Assembly (NCBI RefSeq): GCF_030867145.1
Contig: NC_134440.1
Span: 3,658,001 to 3,722,000, forward strand
DNA from: Opisthocomus hoazin
Lineage: Eukaryota; Chordata; Aves; Opisthocomiformes; Opisthocomidae
DNA length: 64,000 nucleotides
Direction of reading: 5' to 3'
The position numbers were made by a program, and so were the translations under genes. Shown here piece by piece: positions 35,801-56,117 of the stretch. How positions within the stretch are numbered: the stretch's first letter is position 1; every line of letters begins with the position of its first letter. The notes below the pieces were generated by a model. It ran no database searches. It was not told the DNA's origin and worked only from the letters and a program-made list of their open reading frames with translations.

Positions 35801-37598
35801 TTTAACCCCATCCATGGCCGCTCCCCGCGCTCAGCCCTTCACCTGCGCCGCACGGCGCGGCGGGAGCGCGGCTTCGCACGCTGCAGGGAGACGGATCTTA
35901 ATCACCCTCCCGGGGATAACGAGCATCAGCTAAACGACGTGTGGGGCAGCCCCGCGTGTCCCCCCCCCTCCCGGTTGTCACCTGTGCGGGCGGGCTGGGG
36001 CTGGGTGGCCGGGTGCCGGCGGCGGTGCCAGGCCTGCTGCAGCGCGTCGCCGGCGGCCAGCAGCGCGCCGCAGCTCGCCGTGTTGGTCAGCAGCAGCAGG
36101 CGGCCGCCGAAGAGCGGCTTCCAGCGGCGCAGCAGCCGGCGGCCCCGCGCCAGCATCCTGCGGGCAGAGACCCCCCCGGCCCTGCCACCGAGTCAGCGGG
36201 ACGGAGCCCCCCCTCCCCGCGCCCCCCAGCCACTCCCGGGCCCCCCAGTATCCATGCTGGGTGCCCCAGTATCCATGCTGTGCAACCCAGTGCTCCCAGG
36301 TAGCACTGCTGTGGCCTCCCAGTTCCCCCAGTTACCACCGCTGTATCCCCCCAGCTCCCCTTTTACCCCCCCTTATCTGTGATGTGCTCCCAGTTCTCCC
36401 AGTTATCCATGCTGTACCCTCCCAGTTTCCCCTGTGCCCCCTTATCCATACTGTGCTCCCCCGTTCCCCCAGTTAGCACTACTGCACCCTCCCAGTCCCC
36501 CTGTGCCCCCCAGTTATTCATGCTGTACGCTCCCAGTTCCCACTGTGCTCCCCAGTTCCCCCAGTTACCAGAACTGCACCCTCCCAGTCCCCCTGTGCCC
36601 CCCAGTTATTCATGCTGTATGCTCCCAGTTCCCACTGTGCTCCCCAGTTCCCCCAGTTACCAGAACTGCACCCTCCCAGTCCACCCGTGCCCCCCAGTTA
36701 TCCATGCTGTACCGTCCCAGTTCCCCCCATGTCCCCCAGTTCTCCATACTGTGCTCCCCAGTTCCCCCAGTTCCCAGTACTGCAGCCTCCCAGTCCCCCC
36801 GTGCCCCCCAGTTATCCATGCTGTACCCTCCCAGTTCCCCCTGTGCTCCCCAGTTCTCCACACTGTGCTCCCCAGTTCCCCCAGTTACCAGTACTACATC
36901 CTCCCAGTTCCCCCGTGCCCCCCAGTTATCCATGCTGTACCCTCCCAGTTCCCCCTGTGCCCCCCACTTATCCATACTGTGCTCCCCAGTTTACCCAGTA
37001 ACGACTACTGCACCCTCCCAGTCCCTGTGTGCCCCAATCATCCACGCTGTACCCTCCCAGTTTGCCCTGTGCCCCCCACTTATCCACGATGTCTCCCCCA
37101 GTTCTCCCAATTAGCACAGCTGTAACCCCCCCCAGTTCCCCTGTGCCCTCCAGTCATCCATACCGTGCTCCCCAGTTCTCCCAGTTAGCACTGACAACCT
37201 TCCCAGTCCCCGTGCCCCCCAGTTATCCACAAAGTCTCTCCCAGTTCTCCCAGTTAGCACACCCCCAGTTCCCCATACCCTCCAGTCATCCATGCTGTGC
37301 CCCCCAGTTAGCACTGCTGTGCCCCCCAGTTCTCCCAGTTAGCACTGCTGTGCCTCCCAGTTCTCCCAGTTAGCACTGCTGTGCCCCCCAGTTCCCCCAG
37401 TTAACCGTGCTGTTCCTCCCAGTGCCCCCAGTTATCCCCACTGTGCTCCCCAGTTCCCCCAACCCGCACTGCTGTGCCCCCCAGTTCCCCCCGACCAATC
37501 CCGGTTCCCCCCCTGCCCCCCCCCGCTCACCGCCACCGGCACGCGGAAGAGCGCGCGCTTCCCGTAACGAGGCAATTTCCGCTTCCGGCGGCCGCCAT
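32899..37598 (-). CDS. MPV17L2: MPV17L2, mitochondrial inner-membrane Mpv17/PMP22 family protein
   Basis: MPV17L2 associates with the mitochondrial large ribosomal subunit and is needed for mitoribosome assembly. Minus-strand exons: 37531-37598, 35982-36157, 34087-34257, 33267-33343, 33048-33176 and 32899-32964 (stop 32899-32901). Phases close to 228 aa. Hallmarks are [66 protein letters not shown] (family signature) and [14 protein letters not shown]. Human MPV17L2 starts at the residue matching MLAR at 36156. Here that ATG sits one base inside an exon with a good acceptor, and the upstream exon splices in frame to add [19 protein letters not shown] and CRWR. That Arg/Ser/Ala-rich, acid-free segment suits a mitochondrial presequence. 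Four in-frame ATGs precede it, so the N terminus may be longer still (up to 258 aa). Confidence 0.93.
33478..34030. repeat. Minisatellite in an MPV17L2 intron (ACCGGAACGCGTCACC units)
   Basis: About six units of roughly 80 and 105 bases alternate. They share CACCAACCRGAGGAC, CATGGGAAACCCGCGTCC and CACGCACCGGAACGYGTCACC. The repeat occupies most of the intron between exons 33267-33343 and 34087-34257. Confidence 0.85.
34347..35800 (-). mobile_element. CR1 LINE (older copy), interrupted by a second CR1
   Basis: The minus strand reads the 3' part of CR1: the segment at 34347-35140 includes [10 protein letters not shown] and GESPSLEG-type remnants and [13 protein letters not shown]. It stops at CTCTGCAGAGCCTTC, and the matching continuation CCCACCCTCGAGCAGATC resumes at 35691 and runs to about 35800 (ACTGAGCCCTGGGG). 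The 550 bases between belong to another CR1. It lies in the MPV17L2 intron between exons 34087-34257 and 35982-36157. Confidence 0.85.
35141..35690 (-). mobile_element. CR1 LINE (younger copy) nested in the 34347-35800 CR1
   Basis: A 5'-truncated CR1 3' end of the same subfamily as the copies at 26001, 56118 and 57631. It is in the same orientation as the element it interrupts. CTTC is found on both sides of the insert (35137-35140 and 35691-35694), a possible short target duplication. Confidence 0.85.
36250..37490. repeat. Minisatellite (CCCAGTTATCCATGCTGT / CCCAGTTCCCCC units) filling MPV17L2 intron 1
   Basis: About thirty degenerate units of 30-50 bases built from CCCAGTT followed by ATCCATGCTGT, CCCCCTGTGCCC or ACCAGTACTGCACCCTC. 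It fills almost the whole intron between the 5' exon at 37531 and the exon at 36157. Confidence 0.92.
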
Positions 37599-37700
37599 GA
37601 CACCTGCCGGGGCACAGGAGGCCGCCATGACACCTACCGGCCTATAGGAGGCCGCCATGACACCTACCGAGGCACTGGAGGCCGCCATGACAGGTACGGA
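37580..37700 (-). repeat. MPV17L2: 30-bp tandem repeat carrying the MPV17L2 start codon (4 units)
   Basis: On the minus strand ATGGCGGCC recurs at 37688, 37658, 37628 and 37598, exactly 30 bases apart and in one open frame. Each upstream unit encodes MAAS followed by six residues ending in GV, and the last begins MAAAGSG. Each ATG has the same GTC-ATG-G context. Confidence 0.9.
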
Positions 37701-37838
37701 GGCGGAGGCCAGGCCCGGCGCCCCGCAGCCCCGCTCCCGCTGTCCCCCGGCCGCTCCCCGGCGCCGGGCCGCCCGCTCGCCCGCACACACCGCTCCGGAG
37801 CCTCTTAGTTTTGTTATTTTTTCCCTCAAACCATCCTT

Positions 37839-37844
37839 TTTATT
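37839..37844 (-). promoter_or_regulatory. IFI30: Poly(A) signal AATAAA of IFI30
   Basis: TTTATT on the plus strand lies only 32 bases past the IFI30 stop. About 150 bases separate it from the first ATG of MPV17L2, so the two minus-strand genes are packed head to tail. Confidence 0.75.
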
Positions 37845-37875
37845 CACCGCTCGCTCCGTGCTCCCGCGCCGTCCC

Positions 37876-39943
37876 TCAGCGCCTGCAGCCGGCCGGGGCC
37901 TTGGCGGCCCCCGAGCCCCCGCAGGCCTTGGGCTTCTCCCCCTGCCAGAGAGCGGCCGGTAGAGCGGGGCCCGGCTCCCCGAGAGCCACCGGGCCCCCCG
38001 GGCCCCCCGTCCCACCTGGTAGAGGCTGCAGATCAGCCCCAGCAGCGAGGCCTCGGCCTGCTCCTGCAGCTCGTCCGTGTGCTTCTGCGGGGGGGGGAGA
38101 GACGGCGCTGGGCGGAGGGTCCCTGGGGGGGGTGTGGGGATCCCCGCAGTGCCCCCCGCTCCCCCCCGCCCCGCCGTACCCCGTTAACGACGATCCAGGG
38201 CACGTATTCGTGCGGGGGGTCGAGGGCCTCGGTCAGCTGGGCATTGCGGTGCATGAGGGCGGCCCCCGCGTCCCCCCGCGCGCAGGCGGCGATGCGGCCC
38301 CCGTCCAGCTGCGGGGCGTAGACCTGCAGGCACTGCCGGGGGGGGGACGGGCGGGGGGTCAGCAGGATGGGGACAGCCCCGCTGCAGGGTGTGGGGGGCA
38401 GGTGGGGGGTCAGCGGGACAGGGACGGACCTGCCGCGGGGCGTGGGGGGCAGGTGGGGGGTCAGCGGGACAGGGACAGCCCCACCGCAGGGCGTGGGGGG
38501 CAGGTGGGGGTTCAGCGGGACGGGGACGGCCCCGCTGCGGGGTGTGGGGGATGAGTGGGGGGTCAGTGGGACGGGGATGGCCCCGCCGCAGGGGAAGGGG
38601 ACGTACGGCCTCCAGGTTCTTGGTGACAGAGCTGCCCGACTCCAGGCAGAAGATGACGGGGAAGTAAGTGCTGAAGTTCTTGGCCTCGTGCATCAGGCAG
38701 GCCTGCGGGGACAGGGCGAGCGGTGAGGGGCCACCAGATCCCCCCTCCGCGTGCCAGCACCGTGGGGACCGTCACCGTCACCTCGAGCATGTTGCCCAAA
38801 CACTCCTCCGGGCCGTGCTGGCACTCGAATTCCCACTTCCCGCTGACGTTCCTCTCCTGCGGGACCAACCGCTCTGAGCGGGGCCGGCGGCGCCGGGGTG
38901 AGCGCCCGCGGCACCGGGCCGGCTCCTACCGCGGCGTTGCCGTAGGGCACCAGGGTGACGCTGAGGGCCTCGGCGGGCAGCAGCAGCCAGGCGGTGAAGA
39001 GCTGCTGGACCAGGAACCAGCGGCACGCCGGGCACAGGCTCTCGTAGAACAGGCTCAGCTCCACCGGGGCGGCCGCCGGGCGCGAGAGGTTGGCGCAGCG
39101 GCGCTCTGCCTGCGTGCGGGGAGGTTTTGGGGGGGCACGGCGGGGTACGGCTGCAGCCCCATCCTCCCTATGCACAAAGGGATGGGGCAAAGCCCCCTGG
39201 CCGTGGGGCAGGAGGGGGATGAGGGTGTGTAGGGCCGGGAGGGAAGTGAGAGCGGCCGGCAGCGTCCCGCAGCCGCAGGGTCCCGTACGCTGCCGGCACG
39301 CAGCGCCGGGGCTTTCCACGGGAACTTCCCCAAAATAGTTCGGGGGAAAACATCTCCAGCGGGGCCGGGATGTGCCTGGGTGGGGGGCACAGCCCAGCAC
39401 CCACCGCCTGGGGTGGGGGCTGCAGGCCTGGGGGGCTCGCAGGGCGCTGCCGCAGCGGTGTCACCGTCCAGGGACGTTCAAGGCGGAATAAGCTGTTTTA
39501 GGCTGAAAAAGCAGAACCGCCAGCGCCTGGGGAAGGGCCGGGGTCGGGGTCCGGCCGTAGCGCGGCGCTTCCCCTGGGCTGTGCCGCGGTGCCAGCACGG
39601 CCCGCGGGCTCTGAGCATCCCCCCGGTGCGCCAGCCCGTGCCGCAGGGATGCTCAGAGCCGGCACTTGCACCGGGTACCGCGGCCGGGCGCTGCCGCGAC
39701 GGCGTCCCCGCATGCTCCAGCCCCGCGCGTGCCGCTCCGTCGCGACATGTCCCCGCGTGCCGGGCGGCTCTGCCCGGCGTGGGTGGCCGGGGCAGCCCTG
39801 GCACCGGCGGCTCTGACCTGGCAGGCGACGGCGATCTCCGGCGAGCTGCACCAGAGGTGGGCCGGGGGGTCACAGCCGCGCGTGGCCGCGCCGAGCCCCG
39901 GGGCCAGCAGGGCCGCCAGCGCCAGGAGCGTGGCGGGGGCCAT
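37876..39943 (-). CDS. IFI30: IFI30 (GILT), gamma-interferon-inducible lysosomal thiol reductase
   Basis: GILT reduces disulfides of endocytosed proteins in MHC class II compartments at acid pH. Exons: 39818-39943, 38930-39109, 38782-38856, 38607-38702, 38180-38332, 38016-38084 and 37876-37941, giving 254 aa. Residues 1-19 form a signal peptide. An N-terminal Cys-rich stretch ([19 protein letters not shown]) resembles a saposin A-type motif seen in non-mammalian GILTs. The active site is CPAC (68-71) in [10 protein letters not shown], where mammals have CGGC. The signature [16 protein letters not shown] (from 114) fits the family pattern CQHG-x2-EC-x2-N-x4-[15 protein letters not shown] is the conserved C-terminal motif. 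Sequons NLS, NVS and NFS are available for glycosylation. The very short 3' UTR and the neighbours PIK3R2 and MPV17L2 match the human arrangement. Confidence 0.95.
38345..38600. repeat. 51-bp tandem repeat, about 5 units, in an IFI30 intron
   Basis: GTCAGCGGGACAGGGACRG recurs at 51-base spacing (38358, 38409, 38460, 38511, 38562) in the intron between exons 38180-38332 and 38607-38702. The period is a multiple of three, so it gives a misleading 17-residue repeat frame on the plus strand. Confidence 0.9.
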
Positions 39944-39987
39944 GGGGACAGTGGCGTGCCGTGGAGGCGAAGCCGTCCCGGTGAGGA

Positions 39988-39997
39988 CTTTTTAAAG
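39988..39997 (-). promoter_or_regulatory. IFI30: TATA-like box of IFI30 (CTTTAAAAAG on minus)
   Basis: An AT-rich hexamer-type element 45-54 bases upstream of the IFI30 start codon, implying a 5' UTR of about 20 bases. Confidence 0.6.
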
Positions 39998-40065
39998 CCC
40001 GGCTACGCCCGCCTCCACGCGCCCTTCCTGCCCGGAGCCACCGGCCGCCTCGTGACGCCGACGCT

Positions 40066-40074
40066 GCTGACTCA
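40066..40074. promoter_or_regulatory. IFI30: AP-1/MARE-like site upstream of IFI30
   Basis: GCTGACTCA, a perfect TGACTCA AP-1 core in a half-MARE context, about 125 bases upstream of the IFI30 ATG. Binding is inferred. Confidence 0.4.
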
Positions 40075-40099
40075 CGCGGGGCCGCTGGGCTCCGGTCAC

Positions 40100-40605
40100 C
40101 GCGGCCACCCCGGCCCCGAGCGAGGGGTCGCAGCCCCTCGCCCTGGTCCCGCTGGTGGCTTGCAGCGGGTCGGGGACAGAAACCCAACCCTGAGCAGCCC
40201 ACGCTCGGCGTTTCCCAAACGGGCAGGGGGGGTGACGCCGTGCCAGACCCCCGCCGCGGTGTGCTGAGCCCCCTGGGGCTGGGGGGCAGGTGCCAGAACG
40301 CCCCAGGCCGGCAGCAACCGGGGGGGCCCCCCAAAATACCCCCTGGCTCATTTCTGGGGCTGTGTGGGGAGGAACCTCGTACTTCCCCCGCTGTTTATAG
40401 CTGCTGTTTCCAGCCATTTCTCGCCCCTGGGGGGCTCCCCCCCTGCCCGGGGCTGGCCCCCACGCCCCCGGCCCTGCGAGACCCTGGGGCGCAGAGCCCT
40501 GGCACGGCCGGGCGATGGGTCACATCCTGCACCCAGCCCAGGAGATGGGGCACAGCCCCACGCCCTCCCGCCCCCGGCATAGCATCCCTCCCACAGAAAT
40601 CCCCG
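40100..40605. other. PIK3R2-IFI30 intergenic gap
   Basis: GC-rich unique sequence of about 0.5 kb between the IFI30 promoter and the end of PIK3R2. No exon is recognised. Confidence 0.5.
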
Positions 40606-43600
40606 CAGCCGTTTCATTAATTCTGTTTATTTCTTTCTTTTTTTTTTTTTTTTGGTGTTTTTGTGGGTTTTTTTGAAGTACCGTACAAAAAAAATCCTCT
40701 TACAGTAACAAATACTGGGTTTACATTAGTAAACATCAACAGAAAGAGCATAGAGAACTACTGCTGGTAATGAACAGCTGAAGTGGCAAGTTATTGATTA
40801 TTGCATATACCTAGGAACTAAAATCTCAGGAGCGCTCGCGCGGCCGCCACGTCCTCTCCGAGCACAGAGCCGCGGGGACCGAGAGCCCTCGGGGGGTTCC
40901 GGGGGAGCCCGCAGCGTCCCGAGCGGGGCCACGCAGCGCCAAGCTCCGAGCCGCGCCCCGGGGAGCGGGAACGGCCACGCTGCACCCACGAGACGCGGGC
41001 GCGTGGCTGGGGTGGGGGACGCGGGGGGGGGACGCGGGGAGGGGGGGACGCGGGGAGGGGGGGTCACAAGCAGCAAAGCACAGCCCAGGGCCTCGAAACA
41101 CATCGCTGCCGGATCGAGCCGGCGGCGCGAACAGCACGAGCGAAAGCGTCGAAGGACAAACCACAACCAGCTCATTCCGGGGCGGCAGGCAGGGAGCTCG
41201 GGGCTTGGGCTTCCAGCCCAGGGGCAGAGGGGGAGAAGCTGCGTTTCAGGGAGCCGAGTCGAGCACCGCCAGGGCAAGGCAGCCCCGGGGAAGGGCATTT
41301 TCCTCCTCGTTGTACGCAGAACTTGCGAGCAGAGCCCCGTCGGGGTCAGGCCATGGTGCTGGGCGCCGGCGGGCGGAACGGCAGCGCTGGAAGATGCAGA
41401 GTGGCAACCGCCACGCGCCGTGCTCGCGCTGAGCTGCCCACGCTCCCGGGGAGGAAGAGGCTCTGGCTGGGTGGCTGGAAGGGACAGCGCGGGGCAAACG
41501 GCAGAAATTCAGCCCAAAGGGTAAAAAACCCACCGTCAGCAGACGCCGGAATTCCCCCGGCGAGCAGAGCCGGGGCAAGCACCAAGCGAAGTGTTGAGGC
41601 AGGCGATGGCTTGAAGCTGACGCTCTCCCGGACGCCGCGGCTCGGCAGGCCCCGGCACGAGCCGGGAGCAAACCCCCCCGGCAGGATCGGCCCCAGGCCC
41701 GCGCTGGCAGGGTGCGGGGGGACGCGGGTCCTGCGGGGCGAGCGGCTGGAGGATCCCACCCGCCCGCAGCCTGCTCCACTGCTGGAAGCGCAGGGATGAG
41801 CGTGGGGCTGGGGCAGGACCAGCGCAGAGTCCCCAGGCTGAAAATGTGCCGCTGCGACTGGTGCAGGAGCCTGGCAGCTTTGGGGGGTTGGTGTGGCCCC
41901 CCCCAGCGACCCCACAGACCCCGGGAGGCCTCTGCAGAGAGCACCGGGCCTCCCTGCCCCACTCCCACGTGCTCTCATCCCTCACGTGTCCGAGCACGAG
42001 CTATTCCCTTAATTATCCCCACAGCCTTCCCCAAGCGATCCCCAAACGCAGCTTCTCCTGTGCCCCATGGCTCCCCTGACCCATCGCCTGCCCCTCCCGT
42101 GGCACTTCGGCACCCGAGCTGGGATGGGTCAGGGACAGCACCGCATCCTCACAGCACCAAACACCAGCAAACCAGAACCAGAAAACAGAGCGCAGGGGTC
42201 AGCGAGGGCACGCGGAGCCGGGAGCGGGGTCTGTACAGCCGAGCGTAGGAGAGCTGCCACAAGCAACGGGAATGGGACGCTTGCTCCAGCAATCCCAGAT
42301 CCAAAAGGGTCTGGGGACCAGCTTGGAGCAAGAGGAGCAGCAGAGCTGAGCGGAGGAGGAGGGACAGACAGCATGTGGGGGCCACGATGCAGGCAGAGCA
42401 CGAGCACACGGCAGCCCGCGGATCCGGCGAAGCCCGAGTCGCAACACAAAACAGAAGCGGCAACGCCAACGGCATCCACCAGCCCGTCCCGAGGACGCGG
42501 CCTCGAGAAAGGAAAGAGCCTCTCCGGCAAATCAGGAGGACGATTAATGCTTTCTTCAAGCCAGGCAGACAGAACAACCCACCAACCAAAGCAAATGCCA
42601 CCAACTCTCAGCCCAGGTCCAGCTTTTAAAGCTCTTCCAGGGCCACCCCCGCTGCCCTCGAGCCCTCCGAGCTCAGGCGCAACGGATCCCTGCCCGCGCC
42701 AGCCGGCCGCGCCGGGCAGCGCTCCAGCAACCCCCAGCTCTGTCGCCCCAAGTCCCCATACAGTACTCATGATTATAAGTGCTTTGCATACATAGTTCAA
42801 CGTCATGCATATACATTGCTATGCGCTAAGGCCCTTGGCTCAGCGGAGACACCGTCCTCCGGCAGCAGAGAGGTCCTTCATTTTGCGTGGGGCTCGCAGA
42901 GTGCGTCGGACTCCGACCCCCCCTCTGCTTCAGCTGGCAGGACCCGAGTCTGCAGCAGCCTGGCCAGCTGCTGCCCGCGCGCTTGCACATCGTAGTGGGC
43001 GTTCAGCAAACACCGGTGCTGGGTAAGCAGCCGATGACGAAAAGAACCGTATTTACAGAGCTACAGTTAGCTTCAAGGGGTTACGTTTGCGGAGATTCAC
43101 CGAAGACAGCCGGAAACAACGAGCTGTGCATCCCACAGATTCTGCCGGGAAAAACACGGGCACCAACACGGATTTCACAGCTTAGTTGGCACAGCTAAGG
43201 CGAGAGGTTCGTCGCTAACCGGATCCTCCCTCCCCAGACAGCAACACTCCAGAGCTGGTTACGACACAAGGGAACAAGACGGCGAGGGGCACAGCGCGGA
43301 GACCTGGGCCGAGAAGCCCCACAGAGGATCGGGTTTCTCCTTCCTAAACGAGTCTCTGCGTGGAAGAGCAGCACCCCTCGTACCAGACACCACCACGGCC
43401 TGCAAGATCACCGAGGGACGCGAGAGTGGAGGATGCACACGCTCAGCGGAGCCCCCCTCCTCTGCCTCCTCCGGCATCCCGGCAGGGAGCCCCTCGCTCG
43501 GAGCCGCGCTCGCGACCGCTCGGCCGGGACGGTGACCGACGCCGTAGCGCACCGAGGAATCGGGAACCTAGCTCTACAGTGACGCGCAGCGGGGCAGCCT

Positions 43601-43922
43601 GCCAGCGAGACGAGGATCAGACCTGCTTATCGGGGAAAGGGAGGGGGGCTGCACTCGCCCACAGCAATTCAATCACAACTGGACCCCACCTCCTCGAGGC
43701 TGGAGCCCACTGGGAGTCAACAGCCCAGCCTTTCTGTCCCATCAGCCAACACGGGTTTCAGCTACTGACCAAAAGGGACACCGGGAACGGTCACAGACAT
43801 CTCAGAGGCTCTGGAGGGGCAGGAGCACGGAGACTCAACTATACAGGGTGCGAGAGTCCAGAGCCAGAAAGCAGCGCCCTGGGGAGAAGCTGAAGGCAGC
43901 TGTCGCGTGGCGCATGGGCTGC
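40606..43922 (-). other. PIK3R2: PIK3R2 3' UTR
   Basis: About 3.3 kb of non-coding sequence follows the PIK3R2 stop on the minus strand. It ends with AATAAA (plus-strand TTTATT 40626-40631) after an AT-rich tail at 40620-40830. Several AT-rich islands (42760-42830, 42540-42600) look UTR-like. No splice sites or coding motifs were seen inside. Confidence 0.65.
40626..40631 (-). promoter_or_regulatory. PIK3R2: Poly(A) signal AATAAA of PIK3R2
   Basis: A minus-strand AATAAA preceded by a long AT-rich tail. It is the first canonical hexamer that ends the AT-rich block. Confidence 0.65.
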
Positions 43923-53781
<9,859 letters not shown>

Positions 53782-56117
53782 TCTGCCGCCGGGAGAATGG
53801 CTCCGAACGGCGAAGCAGCGTGTTTCGGGCGGGGGGAGGATGGACCTCAGGGGCAGCTCTCCCCCATCAGCTCTCTGAGCGTCTCTGCGTGAAGCAGCAC
53901 CCCAGGAGCCTGGTCCGGGTGCCCCGGCGCGCTTAGGTGCAGCCCCTTTTCCTTAGCTTAAAGCCACGATTCAGCCAAATTATGGAGCAAAGGGAGAAGG
54001 AGACAAACATAATCCAGCACTCGTGAGCGGGCATGCAGCAAAGAAACAGCAGATCGGGGTCCGCTTCACCAAAAAAGAAGGTTTCTTGGAGTCCGGAGGG
54101 CAAAAGCACGGCACGCTTCCAGCCCAGAACGGCGTGGCACGCGACGTCTCCCGTCCCAGCACCTGCGGAGAGAAGATGACCTGTCACTGCACAGTCAGGC
54201 ACCCCGCACCCTCCCGAGACGCCAGCATTCAAACCCGGGGTTCATCCGGACTCGTTTCTCTCCGACCCACCAGCTGATGCTGAGCCCTGGACCCAACCAG
54301 GACGCGCTGACACCAATTCGCACCCCCAAAAGCAAGCGAGGAGCTGGTGGCCACAGAAATGCCAGCTCCTCTCCGCTGCCACCAGCTCAGCATCTCGGAG
54401 AGGTTCGCTCCTGCTTCTCCAGCTCACCCTCCAAGCAGCACTTGTGCAAACAAGACGAGGACAAGCGGGACAAAACAGCCTTTATGCAGGAACTTTTGCA
54501 TACAGAAAAGGGTGACCCTGCAACCACCAGCTGGAGGCCCGGAACAGGAGCAAAACAAACAGATTTAACCTTTTCTTGTGAAATCGATTAAATTTCACCG
54601 TTCACCTTTACATCTCCCCATGCAATCCCCCACAAAGTCCTCTTCTGAAGGTAGCAGCCCACAAACGGAGGTTAACCCAGCTTTCAGCGAAAGCCTTTTG
54701 AGAGGCTTTGCCATTCCCACAGAGCAGCACTTCAAAGCTTTGCTCCGAGCAAAGTCAATTTTTTGAACTTTTCAAAAGCAGCAACAGCATCAAGTGCGGG
54801 CACGGGTTCTTTTCGCAGAGATGGAGGTGAGACGAGTTAAAATAATCTTCAGAAGCCTTCAAGTCTACTTAGACCTGCTAACTGCCTTTCAGCTATTCAG
54901 AGAGAAATTGAAGAATATGCTGCCTGCCCTGCCCAGAAATCCACCAAAAAGAACAAACCTGGGTTATAACATGTTGTGGAAGGGATCCATGAGCTGGGAC
55001 ATTCCCACCAGCTGGGCACGTCCTCTTTTCCCATCCCCTCCTGGCTGCACGGGCCAGTTTTCCACCTCCCCCAGGCAAATCCCAGCGCTCCGGTTCCCGC
55101 AGCCACGGCATGCAACCAAGGCCCGGGCCTACGAGGCGGAGGGGCAGCCAGAATCCAGCCTTCCCAGGGACACCCTACGCCTGCCGAAACGCTGCGGCTC
55201 CTGTTAACGGCTGGAGTTGTTTTGGCCCAGAAACCACCAAACCCAGCTCCAACTCTCGAGTCTCATCTGAAAACTATTAGCGAGCAGGAAAGGCGCTTCT
55301 CGGGGCTGCGGGAGCCTCTGCAGAGGGAGGCGAGGAGGCAAAGGGAGCCAGGGCACCCTTCCCGGCGGGGTCAACGCACAACCAAGCACGGCACGAAGCC
55401 AAGGCTGCTCCGACCGCTGGCTGGACTCTGCGAGAGGCACTAACGTTGGTGATCTGCGGCGCTGCAAAATAACCCTCTCGGGCCAGCAACACGTTACACT
55501 TCACATCAGCTACAAACCCCTCTCTCCCCCTGCACGCTACCAGAAAGCGTGATTTTGGTCTGAGTCCCTTGAGAGGAGCCAGCTTCACCTCTCTGCAGCC
55601 CAGCACCACACTGCAGGGTCGTTCCCTCGACAAAGAAGCAGGGCACAGAGAGGCCGTGGCACACGAAACCCGGTGTCCACGCCAGCTGCCTGAGCTCGGG
55701 CGAGCGTCCCGGCTGCGCTGCCTCTGCCATGAAAGAGCGGGCGCTGCCCTCGGGGAGGCAGGACACTTGCAGCCAGGCTCCGGCAAGTGGGGTACAGGAT
55801 GGAGCCTGATCCGGATTGAGCTTCTCCGGAGCTCCAGGATCAACACCAGGCTGCGGGACTCATGGAGAGACCCTGAGGACAGGGGCTGTGTGCGGGAGAA
55901 GCAGCACATCCCAGCATGGCCGCCGTGTGAGCTCCCACCACGCTGGGACGGCAGCCGCGGGGAACTCACAGCAGAGCCCGCACTTCCCCAAGCCATCCAG
56001 CTCCAGCCAGGAAAATATTACTTCATAATCCAGAGCATAAAGAGAGATTTACGACCAGACTCACCGCCTGCCCCTCGCCCCTCTGAACACTGCCTGTCAG
56101 GGTCGGACGGAGCCGAG
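53782..56117. other. Upstream of PIK3R2 ATG, probable 5' intron
   Basis: Unique sequence of moderate GC content. The PIK3R2 start exon has a splice acceptor one base before its ATG, so this is likely intron of the 5' UTR. No coding exon is supported on either strand. Confidence 0.45.

Noticed and set aside
38367-38726. Plus-strand frame with a 17-residue repeat
   Set aside because: It comes from the 51-bp intronic repeat of IFI30 and runs antisense through an IFI30 exon.
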